Assembly: GCF_900155915.1 (NCBI RefSeq)
Contig: NZ_FTPO01000002.1
Coordinates: forward strand, 372,001 to 436,000
Source: Microbacterium sp. RU33B
GTDB taxonomy: Bacteria; Actinomycetota; Actinomycetes; Actinomycetales; Microbacteriaceae
Length of the DNA stretch: 64,000 nucleotides
Reading direction: 5' to 3'
Part shown: in pieces, positions 36,567 to 46,650 of the stretch
Layout: each line of letters starts with the position of its first letter
How positions within the stretch are numbered: the first letter of the stretch is position 1
The notes under the pieces: model-generated
Databases searched by the model: none
The model's input: only the letters and a program-made list of their open reading frames with translations
What the model was told of the DNA's origin: nothing
Made by a program: the position numbers and the translations under genes

Positions 36567-39176
36567 ATGTCGAAGACCACGAACGATCCCGATGCCGTCG
36601 AGCAGCCGCGCCCGAAGCGATCGATCGGGCGGATCATCGGCATCTCGCTCTTCAGCCTCCTCGCCGGCCTGATCGTGATCGCCGTCGCGGCCGCCGCCGT
36701 CGGCGTGTGGACCGTTCAGCGCTCCTTCCCCGAGGTCGCCGGCGACGTCGCCGTCGACGGGCTCGGCGACGCCGTCACCGTGCAGCGCGACAGCCTCGGC
36801 ATCCCCTCCATCACGGCGAAGACGACCGACGACCTGTTCTTCGCCCAGGGCTACGTGCACGCGCAGGACCGCTTCTGGGAGATGGACTTCCGTCGCCACG
36901 TCACGAGCGGCCGCGTCTCCGAGCTCTTCGGCGAGTCGCAGCTGGCCACCGACAAGTTCCTGCGGACCCTCGGGTGGCGCGAGGTCGCCGAGCAGGAGGT
37001 CGAGAACCTCGACGAAGCGACGCTGTCGTACTACGAGGCCTACGCCGCCGGTGTCAACGCCTACCTGGCCGACCACCGGGGTGCGGATGCGTCGCTGGAG
37101 TACGCCGTCCTCGGGCTGCAGAACGCCGACTACGAGATCGAGGACTGGACGCCTGCCGACTCGGTCGCCTGGCTGAAGGCGATGGCCTGGGACCTCCGCA
37201 CGAACATCGAGGACGAGACCGAGCGCGCCCTCCTCGCTCCCGACTACACCGCCGACGAGCTCGCCGAGCTGTACCCCGCGTATCCGTTCGATCGCAATCC
37301 CGTCATCGTCCCGAAGATCTCCGCGATCCCCGGGGCGGAGGCCGAACCCGCCTCGCTCCAGACCGACGCGACCGACGTCGCGACGGCCTCGATCGAGTGG
37401 GAGCAGGTCGACGGAGTGATCGAAGCCGTCAGCGCCCTGGTCGGCGACGCGGGCGAGGGGATCGGATCCAATTCGTGGGTCGTGTCGGGAGATCTCACCG
37501 AGACCGGGATGCCGCTGCTGGCCAACGACCCGCACCTCGGCGCATCCCTCCCCAGCGTCTGGCACCAGATCGGGCTCCGCTGCGAGAACGTCACCGCGAC
37601 GTGCCCGTTCGACGTCGCCGGGTTCGGCTTCTCGGGCGTGCCCGGCGTGATCATCGGCCACAACGACCGCATCGCGTGGGGCTTCACCAACCTCACCACC
37701 GATGTGACCGATCTGTACCTCGAGAAGATCGAGGGCGACCAGTACTGGCGCGACGGCGCCCTCGTGCCGCTGGAGACGCGCACCGAGACGCTCAAGGTCG
37801 CCGGGGGCGACGACGTCGAGCTCGAGATCCGCTCCACCGTGCACGGACCGATCGTGTCGGGATTGACCGACGACTTCACCGCGATCGCCGACGACCCCTA
37901 CACGGGCTCGGTGGGCACCTCCGCGCCGCCTGTCGACGACCTCGACGGCGAGTACGCCGTCGCCCTCCAGTGGACGGCGCTCACCCCCGGCACGACGGCG
38001 GAGGCGATCTTCGCGCTGAACCTCGCTCAGGACTTCACGGGCTTCCGCGCCGCCGCAGCCCGGTTCGACGTGCCGGCGCAGAACCTCATCTACGCCGACG
38101 TCGACGGCAACATCGGCTACCAGACCCCGGGCAAGCTCCCCGTCCGCGGTGCCGGCGACGGCTCGCTGCCGCAGCCGGGCTGGGATTCGACGTACGACTG
38201 GTCGGGATTCATCCCGTTCGACGACCTCCCCGTGGTCTACAACCCGCCCGAGGGATACATCGTGACGGCCAACAACGCGATCGTCGACACGACGTATCCG
38301 TACGCGCTCACGTCGGACTGGGACTACGGATGGCGCGCCGCGCGCATCGTCGATCTGCTCGAGCGCAAGATCGCCGTCGGTCCGCTGACGGCGACCGACC
38401 TGCGCGACATCCAGGCCGACAACGAGTTCTGGATGGGCAAGCGTCTGATCGCCGCGACCGCCGACCTCGACGTCGACGGTCCCGAGCGCGACGCGCTCGA
38501 CCTCCTCGCGCAGTGGGACGCCCAGAACGACGCTGACTCGGCGGCGGCCGCGTATGCGAACGTCCTGTGGAGCGAGCTCGTGCAGGACCTCTTCGTCCGC
38601 GGACGCGAGAACCCCGCACCGAACGGGGATCAGGGCCGCCTCTTCCTGCTGGTCGACACGCTCCTGGACGATCCGACGTCGCCATGGTGGACGAACGAGG
38701 AGCTCGGCGTCGACGGACGCGACGAGATGCTCGCCCTCGCCGCGACCGACGCCTACGACCGGCTCGTGGAGCTGCAGGGCGACACCCCGGCCAACTGGAA
38801 GTGGGGTGATCTGCACGCGATCGAGCTGACGAGCGACACGTTCGGCGCGTCCGGCATCGCCCCCATCGAGTGGCTCTTCAATCGCGGGCCGTTCCCGGTC
38901 GGCGGCGGCTCATCGGTCGTGAACGCCACCGGGTGGAGCATCGGCGGCGGGTTCGCGACCTCCACCGTGCCCTCGATGCGCATGATCGTCGATCTGGCCG
39001 ACTTCGACGCATCGCAGTGGAACCACCTCACGGGCACGAGCGGCCACGCCTTCCACCCGAACTACATCGACCAGACGGCGGCGTGGCAGCGCGTCGAGCT
39101 CACTCCGTGGGCCTTCTCGCCCGAGGCCGTGGACGCGGCGACGACGAACACCCTGGTGCTGACTCCGGCGGGCTGA
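36567..39176 (+). CDS. Penicillin acylase family protein (Ntn hydrolase)
   Basis: An 869-residue precursor. A membrane anchor or signal helix is at residues ~20-50, followed by an alpha domain, a spacer (~240-300), and the beta domain beginning at the predicted autocatalytic nucleophile S301 in GSNSWVVSG. LLANDPHLG, FSGVPGVIIGHNDRIAWG and SGHAFHPNYIDQ are conserved in the family. Such enzymes hydrolyse amide bonds of acyl-amino compounds, including acyl-homoserine lactones and beta-lactams; the natural substrate is unknown. The ATG at 36567 was chosen because the coding pattern and the membrane helix start there, although the frame stays open far upstream. Confidence 0.9.
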   Translation: MSKTTNDPDAVEQPRPKRSIGRIIGISLFSLLAGLIVIAVAAAAVGVWTVQRSFPEVAGDVAVDGLGDAVTVQRDSLGIPSITAKTTDDLFFAQGYVHAQDRFWEMDFRRHVTSGRVSELFGESQLATDKFLRTLGWREVAEQEVENLDEATLSYYEAYAAGVNAYLADHRGADASLEYAVLGLQNADYEIEDWTPADSVAWLKAMAWDLRTNIEDETERALLAPDYTADELAELYPAYPFDRNPVIVPKISAIPGAEAEPASLQTDATDVATASIEWEQVDGVIEAVSALVGDAGEGIGSNSWVVSGDLTETGMPLLANDPHLGASLPSVWHQIGLRCENVTATCPFDVAGFGFSGVPGVIIGHNDRIAWGFTNLTTDVTDLYLEKIEGDQYWRDGALVPLETRTETLKVAGGDDVELEIRSTVHGPIVSGLTDDFTAIADDPYTGSVGTSAPPVDDLDGEYAVALQWTALTPGTTAEAIFALNLAQDFTGFRAAAARFDVPAQNLIYADVDGNIGYQTPGKLPVRGAGDGSLPQPGWDSTYDWSGFIPFDDLPVVYNPPEGYIVTANNAIVDTTYPYALTSDWDYGWRAARIVDLLERKIAVGPLTATDLRDIQADNEFWMGKRLIAATADLDVDGPERDALDLLAQWDAQNDADSAAAAYANVLWSELVQDLFVRGRENPAPNGDQGRLFLLVDTLLDDPTSPWWTNEELGVDGRDEMLALAATDAYDRLVELQGDTPANWKWGDLHAIELTSDTFGASGIAPIEWLFNRGPFPVGGGSSVVNATGWSIGGGFATSTVPSMRMIVDLADFDASQWNHLTGTSGHAFHPNYIDQTAAWQRVELTPWAFSPEAVDAATTNTLVLTPAG

Positions 39177-39209
39177 CCCGTCGGGCTCGGCGCCTCCGCC
39201 GGGGCGGAT

Positions 39210-39572
39210 TCAGCCTCCGGACGCGGGCGGGGTGCGCTTGGAGTCGGCGAGCTCGTCGACGTACAGGCCGACCTCGTCGATCGTGCCGTTGCGGTAGGCC
39301 TGCCGGCCGACCATGTGCGCCGACAGCGGGGCCGTCGCGAGCTGGATCAGCACGACGGGCACGAGGAACGCCACCACCGGCCACGACCGCAGCGACAGGG
39401 CCACGGCGAGGCAGATGAGCACGAGCCCGAGCACCTGCGGTTTGGTCGCGGCGTGCAGGCGGGTAGGCACATCGCGGAACCGCAGCAGTCCGATCGCGGC
39501 CGTCAGGCACAGCAGCGCGCCGATGAGGATCAGCACGAGCGCGGTGAGATCGAGCGCGGCATCCCACGTCAT
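39210..39572 (-). CDS. mrpG: Na+/H+ antiporter subunit MrpG
   Basis: A 120-residue protein with three transmembrane helices, the last gene of the Mrp operon. IGLLRFRDVPTRLHAATKPQVLGL is the MnhG/PhaG signature. The start overlaps the mrpF stop by 4 nt. The Mrp complex exchanges external protons for cytosolic Na+ or K+ and supports alkali and salt tolerance. Confidence 0.93.
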   Translation of the reverse strand: MTWDAALDLTALVLILIGALLCLTAAIGLLRFRDVPTRLHAATKPQVLGLVLICLAVALSLRSWPVVAFLVPVVLIQLATAPLSAHMVGRQAYRNGTIDEVGLYVDELADSKRTPPASGG

Positions 39573-39844
39573 GAGCGGCTCCCCTCCTGGTCGCGACGCG
39601 CGACGAACCGCGCGATCGAGATCGACCCGAACACGCCGACGGCGGCGATGATCAGCAGCAGCGGGAGCGTGCGGGTGTGCTGATTGATCGCCATCTCGGC
39701 ACCCAGGGCGCACATCACGAGCGTCAGGAGCACATCGGATGCCACGGCGCGGTCGAGGATCGACGGTCCGATCACGATGCGCACGAGCGTGAGCAGGGCG
39801 GCGACGGCGAAGACCACGTAGATGGCGATGAGCAGGACGTTCAT
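39569..39844 (-). CDS. mrpF: Na+/H+ antiporter subunit MrpF
   Basis: A 91-residue, three-helix subunit. VRIVIGPSILDRAVASDVLL is the characteristic MrpF loop with the conserved GP(S/T)xxDR. It overlaps mrpE and mrpG by 4 nt on each side (ATGA). Confidence 0.94.
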   Translation of the reverse strand: MNVLLIAIYVVFAVAALLTLVRIVIGPSILDRAVASDVLLTLVMCALGAEMAINQHTRTLPLLLIIAAVGVFGSISIARFVARRDQEGSRS

Positions 39845-40434
39845 CGCTGTCCTCCCCTCGACAGGGCGGGCGACGGATTGCGCATCGACGCCAGCTGGGC
39901 ACGCGACCCGACCGCGCGCACGATCCGCTCCTCCCAGTGCGCCACGGCGGCGCGCTGCTTCTCGAGGTCGCGCTCGTTGCGCACGCCGAGCACGTGCAGA
40001 TACAGGATGCGGCGGTCGCGGTCGGCGTCGACGATGAGCGAGCCGGGGATGAGGGAGGCGGTCACGGCCGTGTGGGTCATGATGAGGTCGTCGTCGGTGC
40101 GCAGCGGCACGGCGATGATCGCGGTGCCCGGCCGGCGCCGCCAATCGAACACCTGCCAGGTGACCGTCAGCGAGCCGACGACCAGTGCGACGAGGAACTC
40201 CAGGACGAAGACGAGTCCCCACCACAGGTTCACGCGGCCGGAGAGCTCGACGGGCGGCAGCTGGAAGATCCGCGTCACGAAGATCGCCATCACGAGTCCG
40301 GTCAGGAACGCGACCACCGTGAACTGGCCCCACAGCAGCATCCACAGCGCGATGAGCCACACGAAGAACGGCAGCTGACGCCAGACCGCCAGGAACACCC
40401 GCTTGGCGGGGCGGTGCGCGAACTCCGGGGTCAC
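39841..40434 (-). CDS. mrpE: Na+/H+ antiporter subunit MrpE
   Basis: A 197-residue subunit with two or three N-terminal helices and a cytosolic domain. SLTVTWQVFDWRRRPGTAIIAVPL and TASLIPGSLIVDAD are MnhE family motifs. The GTG start overlaps the mrpD stop (GTGA). The hydrophilic tail of ~25 residues is not conserved in the family as I know it. Confidence 0.93.
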   Translation of the reverse strand: MTPEFAHRPAKRVFLAVWRQLPFFVWLIALWMLLWGQFTVVAFLTGLVMAIFVTRIFQLPPVELSGRVNLWWGLVFVLEFLVALVVGSLTVTWQVFDWRRRPGTAIIAVPLRTDDDLIMTHTAVTASLIPGSLIVDADRDRRILYLHVLGVRNERDLEKQRAAVAHWEERIVRAVGSRAQLASMRNPSPALSRGGQR

Positions 40435-41990
40435 TCGTCCGCCTCCTGCTGGATCTGCGAGATGCTGACCGGCTGGAGCAGGGCGTCGCCGATGCGCTCG
40501 CACAGCGTGTAGAGCGGACCGGCGAAGACCGTCAGCGCGACCGTCATGCCCACCATGCCCGCCGTGGCGGCGGTCATGATCTTCGGGATGACGCGCCGCT
40601 CGGTCTCGGTCTCGGTCGCGGCGGGCGAAGCGCCGAGGTACGAGATGCGAGCCTCGGTCTCGGCCGAGTCGTCCTCCTCGCGCCAGAACGACAGGTTCCA
40701 CGCCCGCATGAGCGCGTAGAGCGTCAGCAGCGACGTCACGATGCCCGCCACGATGAGCACCATCATGATGGGCGTGCCCACCTCGGCCGCCGCGTCGAAC
40801 AGCGCGAACTTGCCGATGAAGCCGGAGAACGGAGGAAGCCCGCCGAGGTTGATCGCCGGGATGAAGTACAGCACCGCGATGACGGGCGCCGCCCTCATGA
40901 GTCCCTTGACCTTGAGGATGGATGTCGAGCCCGCCCGGCGCTCGATGAGACCCACGGCCAGGAACAGAGTGGTCTGCACCACGATGTGGTGGACCATGTA
41001 GTAGATCGTGGCGCCGATCGCGGCCGGCGTCGCGATGGCGAGACCGAAGATCATGTAGCCGACGTGACTCACGAGCGTGAACGACAGGATGCGTTTGAGC
41101 TCCGCCTGGGCGACGGCGCCGAGAACGCCGACGATCATGGTCGCGAAGGCCACGATGAGCAGCAGGAAGTTGACGTCGTTGTCTGCGAAGAGCTGGGTCT
41201 CGGTGCGGATGATCGCGTAGACGCCGACCTTCGTCAGGAGTCCGGCGAACACCGCCGTGACCGGAGCCGGCGCCGTGGGGTAGGAGTCGGGAAGCCAGAA
41301 CGACAGCGGGAAGACGGCCGCCTTGATGCTGAAAGCGAGCAGGAGCATGAGGTGCAGGACGAGCTGCGTGTCCTGCGGGAGCTCGGTCATCCGGTCGGCG
41401 ATCTGGGCCATGTTCACGGTGCCGAGGGCGCCGTAGATCATCGCGATCGCCGCGAGGAACAGCACCGACGACACCAGCGAGACGACGATGTAGACGACGC
41501 CCGTGCGGATGCGGTTCTCGGTGCTGCCGAGCGTGATGAGCACGTACGACGCGACGAGCAGGATCTCGAAGCCGACGTAGAGGTTGAAGAGGTCGCCGGC
41601 GATGAAGGCGGTGAAGATGCCCGCGGCGAGGATGAGATACGAGGGGTGGAAGATCGAGACCGGCGTGTCGTCGTCGTTGTCGGCGGCTCCCTGGCCGACG
41701 GAGAAGAGGAGGACGGCCAGCAGCACGATGCTCGACACGACGACGAGCAGCGCCGCGAGACGGTCGACGTACAGCACGATCCCGAACGGCACCGGCCAGC
41801 CGCCCACCGACACCGCGATCGCCTGGTCGCCGACGTCGACGGCGTACAGCAGCACGGCGGCGATCACGAGAACGATCGTGAGGGTCGCGATCGACACCCC
41901 GACCTGCACCCGGCGGTAGCGCCCGGCGATGAGGGCGATCGCCGCTCCCAGGAGGGGGAGCGTGACGAGCAGGGGCACGAGGGCGCTCAT
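40431..41990 (-). CDS. mrpD: Na+/H+ antiporter subunit MrpD
   Basis: A 519-residue subunit homologous to complex I NuoM/NuoN, with about fourteen transmembrane helices. A membrane glutamate and lysine typical of proton paths lie in FEILLVASYVLITLG and SIKAAVFPLSFWLPDSYPTAPAPVTAVFAGLLTKVG. Its start overlaps the mrpC stop by 4 nt. Confidence 0.96.
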   Translation of the reverse strand: MSALVPLLVTLPLLGAAIALIAGRYRRVQVGVSIATLTIVLVIAAVLLYAVDVGDQAIAVSVGGWPVPFGIVLYVDRLAALLVVVSSIVLLAVLLFSVGQGAADNDDDTPVSIFHPSYLILAAGIFTAFIAGDLFNLYVGFEILLVASYVLITLGSTENRIRTGVVYIVVSLVSSVLFLAAIAMIYGALGTVNMAQIADRMTELPQDTQLVLHLMLLLAFSIKAAVFPLSFWLPDSYPTAPAPVTAVFAGLLTKVGVYAIIRTETQLFADNDVNFLLLIVAFATMIVGVLGAVAQAELKRILSFTLVSHVGYMIFGLAIATPAAIGATIYYMVHHIVVQTTLFLAVGLIERRAGSTSILKVKGLMRAAPVIAVLYFIPAINLGGLPPFSGFIGKFALFDAAAEVGTPIMMVLIVAGIVTSLLTLYALMRAWNLSFWREEDDSAETEARISYLGASPAATETETERRVIPKIMTAATAGMVGMTVALTVFAGPLYTLCERIGDALLQPVSISQIQQEADE

Positions 41991-42544
41991 GCGTCACCGC
42001 CCTTCCCCGGGGCGGTCGGCCCTTCGGAGGTGCGGCCGCGGTCGGGCAGATCGGAGGGCGCGTCGTCGAGCAGACCGGCGAAGTCGCCGTGCCCGAGGAT
42101 GCGGATCGGAGCCGCCTCGGTCCCGACGAAGTCCGTGGCGTCGTCGGCGTCTGTATCCGCCTCGTCGTCCATCGCCTCTTCGGCGGCGAGACTGCGCTCG
42201 CGCACTTCGGCATCCGCCTCGTCATCCGACACCGTGTCGGCCTGACCGAGCTGCCACGAGCGGTAGATGAGCGCGAGGAGGAACGCCGATACGGCGAAGG
42301 TGATGACGATGGCGGTCAGCGTGAGCGCCTGCGGGAGGGGATCGGACATCTCGTCGACCTCGCCCGCCCCGAAGAAGGGGGCGATCCCCGGCTGGCCCAT
42401 CACGATGAGCAGCAGCAGGTTGGCGGCGTTGCCGAGCAGCAGGAACCCGATGAGCACGCGGGTGAGGCTGCGCTCGAGCATCGCGTACACGCCGCACGCG
42501 AAGAGCACCGCCATGATCACGATGAGGGTCAGGGAGACATCCAT
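41987..42544 (-). CDS. mrpC: Na+/H+ antiporter subunit MrpC with long acidic tail
   Basis: A 185-residue subunit homologous to NuoK. Residues 1-110 hold the three-helix core (GVYAMLERSLTRVLIGFLLLGNAANLLLL, DPLPQALTLTAIVITFAVSAF). About 70 further residues form an acidic, disordered-looking tail (DDEADAEVRERSLAAEEAMDDEADTDADDATD) that extends well beyond the usual ~113-residue MrpC. The ATG overlaps the mrpA stop by one base. Confidence 0.93.
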   Translation of the reverse strand: MDVSLTLIVIMAVLFACGVYAMLERSLTRVLIGFLLLGNAANLLLLIVMGQPGIAPFFGAGEVDEMSDPLPQALTLTAIVITFAVSAFLLALIYRSWQLGQADTVSDDEADAEVRERSLAAEEAMDDEADTDADDATDFVGTEAAPIRILGHGDFAGLLDDAPSDLPDRGRTSEGPTAPGKGGDA

Positions 42545-45486
42545 CAGGCGCTCACCCCCCGGCCCCGCGACTCCTGGGACTGCCGGAGCGCCTGCGTCTG
42601 CCGGTCGACCTCGGCGCCGAGGCTGCGGAGCACGTCGAGCACCAGGCCGATGACGACGAGGTACACGCCGATGTCGAACAGGGTCGACGTCACGAACTCG
42701 ATGTGACCGAGGATGGGGACGGTGGCCTCCCAGAACCAGCTCTGCAGCGGTGCGAGCCCGAACAGCAGAGGGACGATGGCGCACGCGACGGCGATGGCCA
42801 TTCCGACGCCGAGGAGTCGGCCGGCATCCGCGGGAGCTGCGGCTCCGAGCTCGTAGCGCCCGCCGGCGACGTACCGCATGACGAGCGCCATACCGGCGAT
42901 CAGGCCGCCCGCGAAGCCGCCGCCGGGGAGGTTGTGCCCGGCGAAGAGCACGTAGAGCGACACGACGATGATCGTGTGGAAGAGGATGCGCACGATCACC
43001 TCGAGGATGATCGAGCGGTTCTCCGGCCGCACCCGCTGGCCGCCGATCAGCCAGGCCTGGCGGTTGCCCTGGTTCGCAGCCGTCTGCGGGCGGACGCCCT
43101 CCGACGTCTCCACGAGGGGCCTGCGCGTGCGGTTCGCCGCCGTCGGCAGCGAATTGACCTCGGAGAGCAGATCGGAGCGGTGGGTGACGAAGACGAGGGA
43201 TGCCACGCCCGTCGCCGCGAGGATCAGCACCGACAGCTCCCCCATCGTGTCCCACCCGCGGAGGTCGACGAGGGCCACGTTGACGACGTTCCTGCCGTGG
43301 CCGAGCTCGTAGGCGAGCGACGGGAACCGCTCCGAGATCGGCGTGGCCACCCGGGCGCCCGTCGCGACGAGGGCGACGGCGGCCATCGTGACACCGACCG
43401 CGGCACCGAGCACCGCGCGGGCCACGGGCCACACGGACGCGTTGTGCTCGCCCATCCGCGCGGGGATGCGCCGCAGCACGAGGGCGAACGCGACGAGGGT
43501 GACGGTCTCGATCAGGATCTGCGTCAGTGCGAGGTCGGGGGCGCCGCTGGTGGCGAACAGGAGCACCATGCCCAGACCGGTGACCGACACCAGCACGACG
43601 CCGGTGTAGCGCTTGCGGGCGCGGACGGCGATGAGGCCGGCGATGATCATGATCGGAGCGACCACGAGCTGCATGGGCGTCTGGAACGCGTCGAGCTGGG
43701 CTCGCAGCTCGGCGCTCGCGAACAGCGCCGTGCCCTCCGCCGCCACGAACACGACGAAGATCGTGCCGACGTAGACGGGCAGCGAACCCGTCTGGGTCAG
43801 GCTCGTGGTGAAGACCGAGAGCTTCGCGATGCCCCGCAGCACGCCGTTGTAGACATCGGATGCCGTGAAGGGCAGCGCCCGGCGCAGGGCGAACCTGCGC
43901 GTGAGGAAGAAGACGACGACGCCGAGAGCGATCGATCCCAGCGAGAGGAACAGTGCCGGCTCGAGTCCGTGCCAGAGGGCCAGGTGGTACGCGTACTCGG
44001 GTGCGGCGACACCGGGGGTCGACGCGGGAGCCGTGTCGGCATAGGGAGCCAGCGACGCGTCGACCAGCGGCGAGGCGAACCCCGCGATGAGCGTGATGCC
44101 GGCCAGGAGCACGGGGGCTCCGAGGAATCCGATGGGCGGGTCGGGCCAGGGGGTCGCCTCGATCTTCGCGCCGTCCCGGTCCTTCTTGGTCCAGAAGGCT
44201 CCCCACAGGAACCGGATGCCGTAGGCCGCCGTGAGCACCGATCCGACGACGACGCCGATCAGCGCGACGATGCCCCACGGTGCGCCGCCGACCGCCTCGT
44301 GCAGGAGGGCGGTCAGCGCCGCCTCCTTGGCGACGAACCCGATCGTGGGGATCACGCCGACCATCGAGGCGACGGCGATGATCGACGCGGTCGCCGTGAC
44401 GGGAGCCTGGCGTCCGAGGCCGCTCAGTTCGCGGATGTCGCGGGTCGACAGCTGCCGATCGATGACGCCGACGACGAGGAACAGCGCCGACTTGAACAGC
44501 GCGTGACCGATGAGCAGCGCGAGGCCGGCGAGCGCGGCATCCCGCGTGCCGTAGCCGATCACGACCGTCAGGAAGCCGAGCTGGCTCACCGTGCCGAACG
44601 CGAGGATGCGCTTCAGGTCGTACTCGCGCAGGGCCTGGTACCCGCCGAGCAGCATCGTGAAGACGCCGAGCGAGATGACGATGGGCCGCCAGACCGGGGA
44701 GTCCGCGAAGAACGGTGCGAGGCGGGCGATGAGATAGATGCCGGCCTTGACCATCGCCGCGGCATGGAGGTACGCGCTGACCGGCGTGGGCGCGGCCATG
44801 GCGCCGGGCAGCCAGAAGTGGAACGGGAAGATCGCCGACTTCGACAGCGCGCCGACGAGGATGAGCACGAGAGCGGTGTCGACCATGGGCCCCGTGGGGA
44901 CCTCGGCGAGGATCGTCGACAGGCTCGACGTCCCCGCCTCCACGACCATCAGCACGACGCCGATGAGCATGACCAGTCCGCCGAGCGTCGTCACGAGGAG
45001 CGCCTGGAGGGCCGCGCGACGGCTCGCCGCACGCGCGTTGTAGTAGCCGATGAGGAGATACGAGAGCACGCTCGTGATCTCCCAGAACATCACCAGCACC
45101 ACGATGTCGTCGGCCAGGACGAGTCCGTACATGGCTCCGGCGAACGCGAGGAGGACGGCGGAGAACTGCCCGACACCCTCGGTCTTGCCGCGGAAGTACC
45201 AGCGGCAGTAGATCATCACGAGCGCACCGACGCCGGTCACGATGAGCGTCATGACCCACGCGAGCGTGTCCATCCGCATCGAGAGCTGGATGCCGAGAGC
45301 GGGGATCCAGTCGTAAGACTCGAACGGTGCGCCGCCGTCCATGACGACTCCGCCCTGGAGCGCAGCCTGGACGAACGCCACGACGGGCAGGACCGCGGCG
45401 ACGTAGAACGCCCGGACGCCGATGCGGCCGACGAGCCACGGGAGGACCAGCGGGAGGATGGCGAACGCGGCCAGCAGTGCGAGCAT
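42544..45486 (-). CDS. mrpA: Na+/H+ antiporter subunit MrpA with fused MrpB domain
   Basis: A 980-residue protein of about twenty-one helices, the largest Mrp subunit. The NuoL-like core includes LVMFWEITSVLSYLLIGYYN and SKSAIFPFHFWLPGAMAAPTPVSAYLHAAAMVKAGIYLIAR. The C-terminal ~150 residues (RSIILEVIVRILFHTIIVVSLYVLFAGHNLPGGGFAGGLIAGMAL) are the MnhB domain, so a separate mrpB is absent. The ATG has GAGGAGG upstream, and a -10 box TAGAGT (45549-45544, minus strand) gives a leader of about 50 nt. Confidence 0.95.
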   Translation of the reverse strand: MLALLAAFAILPLVLPWLVGRIGVRAFYVAAVLPVVAFVQAALQGGVVMDGGAPFESYDWIPALGIQLSMRMDTLAWVMTLIVTGVGALVMIYCRWYFRGKTEGVGQFSAVLLAFAGAMYGLVLADDIVVLVMFWEITSVLSYLLIGYYNARAASRRAALQALLVTTLGGLVMLIGVVLMVVEAGTSSLSTILAEVPTGPMVDTALVLILVGALSKSAIFPFHFWLPGAMAAPTPVSAYLHAAAMVKAGIYLIARLAPFFADSPVWRPIVISLGVFTMLLGGYQALREYDLKRILAFGTVSQLGFLTVVIGYGTRDAALAGLALLIGHALFKSALFLVVGVIDRQLSTRDIRELSGLGRQAPVTATASIIAVASMVGVIPTIGFVAKEAALTALLHEAVGGAPWGIVALIGVVVGSVLTAAYGIRFLWGAFWTKKDRDGAKIEATPWPDPPIGFLGAPVLLAGITLIAGFASPLVDASLAPYADTAPASTPGVAAPEYAYHLALWHGLEPALFLSLGSIALGVVVFFLTRRFALRRALPFTASDVYNGVLRGIAKLSVFTTSLTQTGSLPVYVGTIFVVFVAAEGTALFASAELRAQLDAFQTPMQLVVAPIMIIAGLIAVRARKRYTGVVLVSVTGLGMVLLFATSGAPDLALTQILIETVTLVAFALVLRRIPARMGEHNASVWPVARAVLGAAVGVTMAAVALVATGARVATPISERFPSLAYELGHGRNVVNVALVDLRGWDTMGELSVLILAATGVASLVFVTHRSDLLSEVNSLPTAANRTRRPLVETSEGVRPQTAANQGNRQAWLIGGQRVRPENRSIILEVIVRILFHTIIVVSLYVLFAGHNLPGGGFAGGLIAGMALVMRYVAGGRYELGAAAPADAGRLLGVGMAIAVACAIVPLLFGLAPLQSWFWEATVPILGHIEFVTSTLFDIGVYLVVIGLVLDVLRSLGAEVDRQTQALRQSQESRGRGVSA

Positions 45487-45603
45487 GCGCGGCCTCCTCA
45501 GGGGGTCGCGGCCGAAGGGCGCGGGCGTTCGGGGTTCGTGTCCACTCTACCGGCGCGCCGGTGCGCCGTTCTCCCGCGGAGCGAAATCGGCGTCACGGAA
45601 CGA

Positions 45604-46650
45604 TCAGTCCGGCGGCGGAGCGGTGGTGTTGCCGACGCGGAAGACGCACGTGAACCGGAGCGACGCGGCATCCTCACCCGCGAGCATCGCCGCGACGGCC
45701 TCGCCGGCCGCCCGGCCCTTCTCCACGGCCGGCTGGACGAGCGTCGTCAGCTCGTACGGCGCGAGCCCGTCGACGACGATCCCGTCGAACCCCGTGACGC
45801 TCACGTCTTCGGGAACCCGCAGGCCCGCCTCCTCCACCGCTCGCACGACACCGGCAGCGAGCAGATCGCTCTGCGCGGCGATCGCGGTGGGTCGGTGGTC
45901 GGCATCGGCGAGGATCGCCCGTCCCGCGAGCAGCCCCTCGTCGATCGAACTCGCCGCCGCGGCGAACGCAGGGGCGTCGGGGTATTCATCGCGGGCCCCG
46001 GCCAGGCGATCACGGGTCACGTCGATCGTGAACCGCTCCGTGCCGTCGAGCCATCCGCGCTCCCACCCGGCGCGCACCGGCAGGGCCGCGATCGCGACGC
46101 GCTCGTGGCCGAGCGCGCGCAGATGCGCGAGCGCCCTGCGCTGGGCGTCGCGGTTGTCGAGGTCGATCTGCGGAACGCCCTCACCGGCATCGCCCTCGAT
46201 CACGACCACGGGGATGCCGCGAGCGCGCACCGCATCGAGGGACTCGCGCAGCATCCCGCTGCAGCCCACCAGCACGGCGGCGTCGAGGGGCGCGGTCGTG
46301 AGCGTGGGGGCTCCGGCCGTCTCGTCGCGATCGCGCAGGAGCAGCAGACCCGCACCCAGCGGAGCGACGGCCGCGGTGAGGCCGTCCATCATGAGGATCT
46401 TCACCGGATCCTGGAACGTGCGGCCGAGGTGCTCCTCGAAGACCACTCCGACGATCCCGGATCGGCCGCGACGGAGAGATGCCGCGCGCGGGTCGGGTCC
46501 GGTGTAGCCGAGGGATGCCGCGGCATCCCGCACGCGCTGCTTCGTGGCATCCGACACCGGCGTCTTGCCGCTGAACACGACGGACGCCGTCGACGGCGAG
46601 ACCCCGGCCTCGCGCGCGACGTCGGCGATGGTTGCGCGGCGCGTGCTCAT
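45604..46650 (-). CDS. LacI family transcriptional regulator
   Basis: A 348-residue repressor. The DNA-binding domain is at residues ~5-55 (ATIADVAREAGVSPSTASVVFSGKTPVSDATKQRVRDAAASLGY), followed by a periplasmic-binding-protein-like sugar domain ending near 340. Its effector is unknown. It is divergent from the MFS gene, with a perfect TCGAATCGATTCGA palindrome between them. Its own -10 candidate is TACCAT, 8 nt before the ATG. Confidence 0.93.
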   Translation of the reverse strand: MSTRRATIADVAREAGVSPSTASVVFSGKTPVSDATKQRVRDAAASLGYTGPDPRAASLRRGRSGIVGVVFEEHLGRTFQDPVKILMMDGLTAAVAPLGAGLLLLRDRDETAGAPTLTTAPLDAAVLVGCSGMLRESLDAVRARGIPVVVIEGDAGEGVPQIDLDNRDAQRRALAHLRALGHERVAIAALPVRAGWERGWLDGTERFTIDVTRDRLAGARDEYPDAPAFAAAASSIDEGLLAGRAILADADHRPTAIAAQSDLLAAGVVRAVEEAGLRVPEDVSVTGFDGIVVDGLAPYELTTLVQPAVEKGRAAGEAVAAMLAGEDAASLRFTCVFRVGNTTAPPPD

